This document shows, piece by piece, positions 51,201 to 62,588 of a stretch of 64,000 bases of DNA (its first letter is position 1; each line of letters starts with the position of its first letter). The DNA is taken from the NCBI GenBank assembly GCA_025642075.2, contig JAODUO010000439.1:364001-428000 (forward strand). The letters are read 5' to 3'. The DNA comes from Ridgeia piscesae (lineage: Eukaryota > Annelida > Polychaeta > Sabellida > Siboglinidae). Made by a program: the position numbers and the translations under genes. The notes under the pieces were generated by a model. It ran no database searches. It had not been told where the DNA came from and saw only the letters and a list, made by a program, of their open reading frames with translations.

Positions 51201-54051
51201 AGTTACAGAAGTCACCAGTGCTGTCATAGGCTCGACAACACGGTGGGCTCCCGCCTGGCTGGATCCAATCGAAGTAGTCGTCCATCCACGACGAAGCCGG
51301 GTGAGCAATGTACGAGCTGCACACATCAATAGAACGCCGTCTCAAAGTCAGGAAAACATGAGATGATTCCTGAGGAAACTAAACTCTACCAATACCTAAG
51401 TATGAGTTTCTGGGTGTTATGCAAAAATCATACTGCTCTCTGACTGTCAGACACTGAAGCAACAACATGACAGTTTCAAGTCCAAACATTCACCAAAAAA
51501 GCCAGAGAACTATTTTCAAAATCAAACACAGAAATTGTAAACAGGATAAACCAAACCAGCCCCAAGAAAGAAATTCAAAAATAAACTTGATATTGATAAA
51601 ACTAAAACAGCCAACTACAGTACAGGAAGATTGTGTCACTGCGAAGTAAGTCTTTGCTAAGGAACAGGCCAGGTTGATGACACGACCACCCCAGGGTGAC
51701 AAGGTGGAAGCAAGGTAAGACAACCACCTCACCTGTATGGCTGCTGGGCAGCAAAGAACACTTGACCGGAGAGAGAGAACTCGTCACACCCTGCGCGACC
51801 ACAGATGACGTTCTGACCAGTCATGTGAGTGTAGTCATGACCATCTCGCACCACGAAGTAGACCGGGGGGCCGACGGACAGGTATTGTACCTGGGCCTCA
51901 AAGTAGCGCAACACGTACGAGTCCTGCAGACACACACAGCACAGGTGAGGTAAACAAATGTCACGTGACTGGTCATAGCAAAGTGTGTAGGTTGTGTTAA
52001 ATAATAGGGGGTTTAAATTGTTACGTCATTACGATATAATAAATATTTCAAAAGTACACCGCCCACTAAATTGCGCGTAGTAATAAATTATAATTCATAA
52101 CAATGTTCACAATTTCAAAGTTTCGACAATGCAATAAATCACAGTGGTCAGTATGAGTGGTCAAGCACGTACCTGTGGCATGGACAGCTTCTGGTCAAGT
52201 CCCACCTCCACTTTACTGATCATAGCGACAGAGGCACAGATCCAACCAACAAACACAAACATCTGGAAAGAAACACGAGCAGACTCCATTCAAACATGAA
52301 CTATCAGTGACACATGACAATTAATCTACCATACAATATAGCACTAATATTTCTGCTAAACAAATCAGAGTATGTGTGGATAGGGATCGAGAGAATGACT
52401 GAAGGAAGGATGAATGAAAGACAGATATAGAGACAGAGAAAGAAGCAAGGTGAACAACTGGTGTATCCAGGTCGCTTACCAAACTCTGTCAAGCAGTCAA
52501 CAAAATGGCCGCCTGAACATGTGCTTTCTGTCGTATATTTTGTTTAAATTTTGGCTTCAGACGATGACATATATGACATAAACCTACTGGAACATTGTAA
52601 AAGTGTCAAATATATGCAGTATTGTCACATCACAGTAGTAATATAATTTACATACTTAACCTTTATCAACATTGTTGGCAAAGCTCAATGGATGTCTCAC
52701 GCATAATTTTGATTGTGATTAACAAAACCACAACGTACTGGACACATCAGTCTGACAGTGTACCCACCAGTGTGGTCATTCTCAAAGTGTTTGTATGATA
52801 AAACATGGTAATAATGATAATTGTCACAACACATACACTGCTAACCCCACCTCACAGGGGGCAGCCTATCTCATGAGGACTCATCAATTTATCCTTTCAA
52901 TCAACATACTGATCACAGCTATTAAACAGAATTTTTTTATTATTGTAGTTTTAAATTTCTGAAATACCACGTCCCAAGACAGGCAGGAGGAGGGAACACA
53001 CAAGGCAACAAGAAAAGAGGATGACTGAGAAACACGTGGCACAGAGTAGTGGAGAGGGAGATGGTACAAGCAATGAAATGGAAATGGAAAGATCTACAAA
53101 TAAAATGATTGCCCAAAATCGTATCCGCTGGAGAAGAACCTGTGCTCTAACATGCGGTGAAAAGGCTTAAGTTAAGTAAGTCTCACCAACAAGTAAATCA
53201 CACATTTGTTTTGAAAGATAATTAAACTAATATTCCATCAAAATTATGATGTGTGTGTTACTATCACTGACCACTGTGTTAAAACAAATATTTCAAACCA
53301 GGAATCCTGGTGCCACACAGCGATATTTATCAAATGTAATTTCATTATTGCCTTAATTTTCATGATCGATCATCAATCCGTCATTGATGAGTTAGTTAAA
53401 TCAATGATTGATTTGGAAAGTGTTACCAGTGCTACCCTGCGAGACACTTACCACTGTTGGTCGCACCCACTCATTCAGTATCACTTTGGAGTAGCATTTC
53501 TTGAAGAATCGGAACAGGATCTGTCGGAGGCAGTGGTACTCGTCGGACTCAGTAGGTGGCGCTTTAGCACGCACGCAGCAACACGGTTCGAAGCGGTTCG
53601 CCTATGCCAGAAAATAGTTAGTCAGACATCGTAATGTTCTTGTTTGTTCTTAATCTCTGCATCCTACAGATGTAGATAAGTAAAAGATCTCTTCTTCTTC
53701 TTCCATTTAATGACCACTGGTCAATTTGCTGACCATTATTGTCATTGTTTTTTTTTAGAGTTGTCCTTCTCTAGAATTAGTGAGTTCACTACAGGTTACA
53801 CATTTACCCCATGTGGAATCTTTTACTTCCCCTGATAGAAGGGACCATCTTTACAAAGGTATTAATTTGTCTGACAAAATGAACAGTGACACTGAAGAGA
53901 TATATGTGCAGTTGTACACCAGAATGCAAAGTATTCAGGTAAGTTTTTATAGATAATAACAATTATCTATACAAAATAAAAATAGTAACTTTATTTAGGA
54001 ATGAAAATCAAAAGTAAAACTCTATTCAGTAGTGTTGACAATTAAAAAAAA

Positions 54052-54117
<66 letters not shown>

Positions 54118-54253
54118 ATAATAAACGTACAAATAAACATATGACTACATTTAGCAAACTTGTGGTATGGAACTGACACTAAGACTAGAACTATTCACCA
54201 TAACATCCCATGCACCAGTAAAAACATAGCATTCAAACAATTAAACATATTAA

Positions 54254-54313
<60 letters not shown>

Positions 54314-57300
54314 CCGGTGTTAATAAACAATAATAACTAAATTACTATAAATAACACTGAAATTAATAATATCGTAAATAATAACATTACTGATGATACA
54401 ATATAGTGGAATGTCAGTAGTTGGCAATGCTGGCATTAATGAGTAAAAGTTTTACCTGAAAAATACAAAAAAGAATGTATATACGTTTTGCGTAATTATT
54501 GTATTTGTAGGAAAACCATCACAATTACCACAATCATAACATTGATGTACCTTTTAACCACCATTTGTAATTGTTATTATTAGTATCATCAAGACCAAAC
54601 TGTCTATGTGGATGTGATTTCTTGGTTTCTCAGAGAACCATACTTTAAAATGTACATTCGTACCTAGTAAAATCTACATTCCCCAAATGTTAACATCTGT
54701 CAACAATTAGGATGAGAATTTGTCTGCTGGCTGTGACAGCTGATAAGGAATCTTTGTGGAGCTTATGATTCACAAATGTTCCAGCCATCGGAGTAAATAA
54801 AATGTCTTGATAAGAACAAGTGGTTTTATCAGATAACTGATTGAGTGCACTCAGGTAAAACAAACCTGGTGGAGAATCATCAAGTATTAACATGTTAACA
54901 TGCATACCATCAGACAGCCTTCAGTTTATAAGGTTGGGCCTGGATTAATTTGTTAGCTATCGGAGGTATTATCCAAATAAAACTAGACATACATTTCGAA
55001 AGTATATATGATACTGTTTTATCAAAATACTCCATTATGATTCAATTTTCTTAAAATGTTACAGCATATAGAAAAGTGCAATGAAATTAGTAAGTGCTAC
55101 TTGCTAATGTAGCAAAATAGTAAACGTTAATCACTATGCACATTAGAAAAATGTTCCAAGCACTCACAGAGATGTTTATCTTTTACCTACCATTTCCTTA
55201 ATTTTGTATGATCACAGAAGACACATCAAGTATTGTGAATATGTAATGTAGCAAAGTTCCGCCATTCAAAGTTCTTATACCCAAATTTGGGCCAAACCCC
55301 AAACTTGTTTAACTCTATACCTAACCTTCACATCTTTAGTGCGGTATGACAAGAGACGTCAAAGATGAACTCACCTGTTGCCTGCGAGCATCGAGGGCGA
55401 GAAGACTGACAAAACAAGAGATCTGAAGGAGGAAGTCAAACAACACCGCCATGGCGGCATAGAGGGAGAATATCCGCACGGCCGGCATCGGAATCAGGCC
55501 ACCTGGTGGACAAAAAATCAGAACAAAAATGAAAGTACACAAAAAGTATCTATAAAAAAGGTAGCTACGTAAAGTAACTATAAAAAGGTAAGCACATAAA
55601 AGATATGTTCAAAGAGTAAGTACAGAAAGGTACACCTGTTCATTTGAAAACCATCTCAAATTCACTGGGAAGCATTCAGCCACTTTAAGTTTATATCCCA
55701 ATAAATATTTCGACTTCCCAAACATTTTGAAAACCAAAACAACAATGAATTTAAATGCACCATGCTGATTGAATGACGGACCTGGCATAACTTCAGCGTT
55801 TCTACAAGACAATATGCGAGAGGTACTGATGTGTGAGCAGCGCCCCTAGTGAGTGGGGATGACAACACTGACCTAGGAAGAAGGCGACAGACTCGGAGAG
55901 ACTGGTGAGCATCATGCTGGGTCCCACCATGCCCACCACCTCTCCCACTCCCTCTGGGATGCTCTGACCCTCAGGTTTCTGGTAGCGCTAAAACAAACGA
56001 CGACAAACATATTCACAATGCCTCCCTGGTAATGTTGCCATATATGTTCATTTTTCAAAAGAATTACTTTTATTTATAAAAAAAGCGGAAAATTCCAAAA
56101 TGGTGATATAGCAGAGTAACCAGTCCACAGGACTACTCAAAGCCCGTTACATTTTACATTTCAATTGAACACTAGCTCGACCTCCCTGTGAACCATTCAG
56201 CCACAGTTAATTAACACACAAATAATATCCGTACACCAATATCCACGTTAAAACACCAAGAATATGAGGCGACATGTTTGTGCCCACCTGATAGGCCTGT
56301 ACAAGGATGAAGATGTTGTCGACACCGACGGCAAGGACAAGGAAGGGAACGACCTCTACAATGATGAGGGTCGCGGGCACGCCCACGTAACTGAAGAAAC
56401 CAAGAGACGCAAGGACCGACAGAAAGACAACGGTCACTCCAGCCAGACCAAGCACAATCTTAGAGTCCACCTGAAACAAACATTGACAGCGTCTTAAATG
56501 TTACTGTCTACAACAACATTTTTCAACCATATTTACTCAATGACATTCTTGTTATGGTCTTTAGTCATTCCTTACCACTCACACAGCGGAACATTTTTGT
56601 ATCTTCTCTGGTTATAGAAGAGGAACTTGAACATATGTACTTCTACGTTTTATGTGTAGGTCTTGCATTAATTGCCCAAGGCTCGGAATGACAGCGCAGT
56701 ATTTGAACTCCAGCTCCCTCTAGGGCTCCACCCACTACTCGGGGCTCCACAGTGTGTGATACTTACAAATAGATGGGAGCAGGAGTTCACTTGTCCCAGG
56801 GCAATGGTGATGTAGGCAAACATTATGAGGTAGCTGATCGCGATGGTCATCACGTCCGACTTGCTCTCTCTCTCCAGCTCGTCCATGATTGATCGCTGCA
56901 AATAATTACACAAATGCGTCAAATGTTACCAACAAATATTTATATTTGTACCGTTAGATAACTGCCTGCATTGTTAACATACTTTGTATGATGTTCACAT
57001 GATTTCCAGTCAATCAATACATTTCTAGAGCCTTAGAACACATCTCTAGGCCAGTCTCCAAGAAGAGATATTGCGGGTAGACCCCAGTTCTACATGAAGA
57101 GATATAGCGGGTCGACCCCAGCTCTCTGTGACAACACACAGTCTTACTCACCTCTCTGTGACAACACACACAGTCTTACTCACCTCTCTGTGACAACACA
57201 CACAGTCTTACTCACCTCTCTGTGACACACACACAGTCTTACTCACCTCTCTGTGACAACACACACAGTCTTACTCACCTCTCTGTGACAACACACACAG

Positions 57301-60300
57301 TCTTACTCACCTCTCTGTGAGACCACACACACAGTCTTACTCACCTCTCTGTGAGACCACACACACAGTCTTACTCACCTCTCTGTGAGACCACACACAC
57401 AGTCTTACTCACCTCTCTGTGAGACCACACACACAGTCTTACTCACTTCTCAGTGACACCACACACACAGTCTTATTCACCTCTCTGTGAGACCACACAC
57501 ACAGTCTTACTCACCTCTCAGTGACACCACACACACAGTCTTACTTCACCTCTCTGTGAGACCACACACACAGTCTTATTCACCTCTCTGTGAGACCACA
57601 CACACAGTCTTACTCACCTCTCTGTGAGACCACACACCCAGTCTTACTCACCTCTCTGTGAGACCACACACACAGTCTTACTCACCTCTCTGTGACACAC
57701 ACACACAGTCTTACTCACCTCTCTGTGACAACACACACAGTCTTACTCACCTCTCTGTGACAACACACACAGTCTTACTCACCTCTCTGTGACAACACAC
57801 ACAGTCTTACTCACCTCTCTGTGACAACACACACAGTCTTACTCACCTCTCTGTGACAACACACACAGTCTTACTCACCTCTCTGTGAGACCACACACAC
57901 AGTCTTACTCACCTCTCTGTGAGACCACACACAGTCTTACTCACCTCTCTGTGAGACCACACACACAGTCTTACTCACCTCTCTGTGAGACCACACACCA
58001 GTCTTACTCACCTCTCTGTGAGACCACACACACAGTCTTATTCACCTCTCTGTGAGACCACACACACAGTCTTACTCACCTCTCTGTGAGACCACACACA
58101 CAGTCTTACTCACCTCTCTGTGACACCAAGTCTACCACCTCTGTGACAACACACTAGTCTTACTCACCTCTCTGTGAGACCACACACACAGTCTTACTCA
58201 CCTCTTGTGAGACCACACACACAGTCTTACTTCACCTCTCTGTGAGACCACACACACAGTCTTACTCACCTCTCTGTGAGACCACACACACAGTCTTACT
58301 TCACCTCTCTGTGAGACCACACACACAGTCTTATCTCACCTCTTGTGAGACCACACACACAGTCTTACTCACCTCTCTGTGAGACCACACACACAGTCTT
58401 ACTCACCTCTCTGTGAGACCACACACCAGTCTTACTCACCTCTCTGTGAGACCACACACACAGTCTTACTCACCTCTCTGTGAGACCACACACACAGTCT
58501 TACTCACCTCTCTGTGAGACCACACACACAGTCTTACTCACCTCTCTGTGAGACCACACACACAGTCTTACTCACCTCTCTGTGAGACCACACACACAGT
58601 CTTACTCACCTCTCTGTGAGACCACACACACAGTCTTACTCACCTCTCTGTGAGACCACACACACAGTCTTACTTCACCTCTCTGTGAGACCACACACAC
58701 AGTCTTACTCACCTCTCTGTGAGACCACACACACAGTCTTACTCACCTCTCTGTGAGACCACACACAGTCTTACTCACCTCTCTGTGAGACCACGCACAC
58801 AGTCTTACTCACCTCTCTGTGAGACCACGCACACAGTCTTACTCACCTCTCTGTGAGACCACACACAGTATTACTCACCTCCCTGTGAGACCACACACAC
58901 AGTCTTACTCACCTCTCTGTGAGACCACACACACAGTCTTACTCACCTCTCTGTGAGACCACACACAGTCTTACTCACCTCTCTGTGAGACCACACACAC
59001 AGTCTTACTCACCTCTCTGTGAGACCACACACAGTCTTACTCACCTCTCTGTGAGACCACACACACAGTCTTACTCACCTCTCTGTGAGACCACACACAG
59101 TCTTACTCACCTCTCTGTGAGACCACACACACAGTCTTACTCACCTCTCTGTGAGAACACACACAGTCTTACTCACCTCTCTGTGAGACCACACACACAG
59201 TCTTACTCACCTCTCTGTGAGACCACACACACAGTCTTACTCACCTCTCTGTGAGACCACACACACAGTCTTACTCACCTCTCTGTGAGACCACACACAC
59301 AGTCTTACTCACCTCTCTGTGAGACCACACACACAGTCTTACTCACCTCTCTGTGAGACCACACACACAGTCTTACTCACCTCTCTGTGAGACCACACAC
59401 ACAGTCTTACTCACCTCTCTGTGAGACCACACACACAGTCTTACTCACCTCTCTGTGAGACCACACACACAGTCTTACTCACCTCTCTGTGAGACCACAC
59501 ACACAGTCTTACTCACCTCTCTGTGAGACACACACAGTCTTATCACCTTCTGTGAGACCACACACCAGTCTTACTCACCTCTCTGTGAGACCACACACAC
59601 AGTCTTACTCACCTCTCTGTGAGACCACACACACAGTCTTACTCACCTCTCTGTGAGACCACACACACAGTCTTACTCACCTCTCTGTGAGACCACACAC
59701 CCAGTCTTACTCACCTCTCTGTGAGACCACACACACAGTCTTACTCACCTCTCTGTGAGACCACACACACAGTCTTACTCACCTCTCTGTGAGACCACAC
59801 ACACAGTCTTACTCACCTCTCTGTGAGACCACACACACAGTCTTACTCACCTCTCTGTGAGACCACACACACAGTCTTACTCATCTCTCTGTGAGACCAC
59901 ACACACAGTCTTACTCACCTCTCTGTGAGACCACACACACAGTCTTACTCACTCTCTGTGAGACCACACACAGTCTTACTCACCTCTCTGTGAGACCACA
60001 CACCCAGTCTTACTCACCTCTCTGTGAGACCACACACACAGTCTTACTCACCTCTCTGTGAGACCACACACACAGTCTTACTCACCTCTCTGTGAGACCA
60101 CACACCAGTCTTACTCACCTCTCTGTGAGACCACACACACAGTCTTATTCACCTCTCTGTGAGACCACACACACAGTCTTACTCACCTCTCTGTGAGACC
60201 ACACACACAGTCTTACTCACCTCTCTGTGAGACCACACACACAGTCTTACTCACCTCTCTGTGAGACCACACACAGTCTTACTCACCTCTCTGTGAGACC

Positions 60301-62543
60301 ACACACACAGTCTTACTCACCTCTCTGTGAGACCACACACACAGTCTTACTCACCTCTCTGTGAGACCACACAACAGTCTTACTCACCTCTCTGTGAGAC
60401 CACACACACAGTCTTACTCACCTCTCTGTGAGACCACACACACAGTCTTACTCACCTCTCTGTGAGACCACACACCCAGTCTTACTCACCTCTCCCATGA
60501 AGTTAACTGTGATGTTGGGATTTGAGTAGCTCTTCACAAATTCAATAAACTTCTTCTCCCACGCCATAGCCTGCTTCTGGAATGTTGCGTTCTCGAAGTT
60601 GTTCACGACAAATGTAATGACGAGAGCTGTCGCATTCGCATAGTTCTGTCCTGGAACAAACAAAAACTTTTCTATATAGATGCACACAATGTAGCGAATC
60701 ATTTTCTCCTGCCTTAGTGGAAAATGTTCTCTTATTCTCTGATTATAACGGAGCCATCTCAATCTACAAATTGTTATTATTACATGTGTTTTCTACAGTT
60801 GCAGCAGCAAGCTGGTGCAAGCAACTCGCTCCTGCAACTGTTTATACCACTTCTCTTGTACTTATTTCTTCTACAAATTACAATGCCAGAAAGGTGATAC
60901 TGATCATTCAACCGTCACTGCAAATGTGATATTGTTTATGCAACATATAATGAATACACACGGGTCAGATATGATGTGTATTATATACAACAAATTAATT
61001 GTGATTGTCACAGAAATATTGCATCAAGAAATGTTTGCATTAATTGTGTATATTTTTTTGTAATTTATTTTAAATTTGTATCATAGTCTAGTATTTCCGT
61101 ATGTGAGAAATGCATGGCAATGTATATGTCTATGACTTGAGCCAGGTGCATGTTCGTTTGTTGTTGTTGAATAACACATTCATTCCACTCACCAGGGTAG
61201 CCCCCCAGGGCCACCCAGGGTGAGACTGGTCCCCCGTACGCCCCCAGACACGGCAGGTTCAGCTTGGTCATGTCTGTCACACTCATGGGGTTCGTCACGC
61301 AGTAATCGAAGTGGTCGAGATAGTCGGCTTCTAGGAAGAAAATTCCTGCCGTTTTGAAGAGTCGTTCCCGGCTGTTTTGGTAATAGTTGAGCACACTCTC
61401 TATGGTACAGTTGGTGTTGTCGGGAGAGAGCGGTGTGAAGCAGATGTCCTGTAGGGTGACGGTTTGGTTGAGGTCACTGGACCACGCGGAGAGGCCTTGT
61501 ATTGCCAGCTGTAGAGACAGCACCTGGAACACAGCAATCAACTCAGTCAGTGTCACTCACTGTCTGGGCTCTGCTTCGTAGATTCAGGAAGGGAAGTCCA
61601 CATCAGGTGCTGGGAGGCTGGTGACTGATGACGCCAATACAGGACAGGCAAGTCCTGCCACAGAGGCCGTAGGGTACTTGACTACACCCTGTACCTCATT
61701 TATAACCCTGTACCTCACTTATAACCCTGTACCTCACTTATAAGGGATTCTTTGGAACCTAAAAGGAATTCTTTTGTGTCATAAAATGTTAATAAAAAGG
61801 GATTCTTTAAAAACTTTAGAATGATTGCTAAATCATACTAGTTGAGTATTCGTAGAAAGATAAAATAGATGAGTGAATTGTGAAGAAGAAAAACGATACT
61901 TCCGGAGAACCTGTGATTGAAATGACTTAGATGTAAATTACCATTAACAATTAAGACAGTGTTACCTGCTCAGTTATAGACAGGTGATATCACAGACAGC
62001 AGACACCACTGACACAGAGAGTCCTCAGGCACACAACATCAGTGCATCCATCCAGACTCACACTCAACTGACCTCCCGGGGGGCTTACAACATATCCAAA
62101 CTAATGACCCTGTGGTTACCATGTCCTGAATCTCTCCCACTGACCTGGTCAAGGATGTCCTGTCTCAACACAGGACCATAGAGAGTTCTACCAGTCGATC
62201 CACCAGTGTCCGCGTGCCACCACATCGACTTGTTAGTGGTTGTGATGATCAGCTGCTCAGTCCGATAGAACGGTCTGTAAAGGGTTAACAACACACACTA
62301 TTGAATGTGTATTTTATTTATTCATGCATTTATTTAATTGGTTTATGATTTTTATATGTAATAATTATGCTTTAATTTTTAATGTATCATTTATTTATGT
62401 AATTATCTTATCAGAAACGACGCCATGTACTTAGCTTGGTCTTTTTATTTTACCCTAATATCATAACTACCTGCCTATTAAAAAAAAATTATGATGCCAT
62501 ATACAAAAATGTGTATATGCGTCTATAGATTAGCTGGTCCTGG

Positions 62544-62588
<45 letters not shown>

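Noticed and set aside
53251..53634. 127-codon plus-strand ORF
   Set aside because: Shadow of the NPC1 exon 53601-53452 on the other strand.
58919..59254. 111-codon ORF with an [15 protein letters not shown] repeat
   Set aside because: A stop-free stretch of the 34-bp minisatellite in an NPC1 intron, in the antisense direction.
57118..60489. CRISPR array (regular short direct repeats)
   Set aside because: Units are head-to-tail without unique spacers, in a eukaryotic intron; this is a minisatellite.
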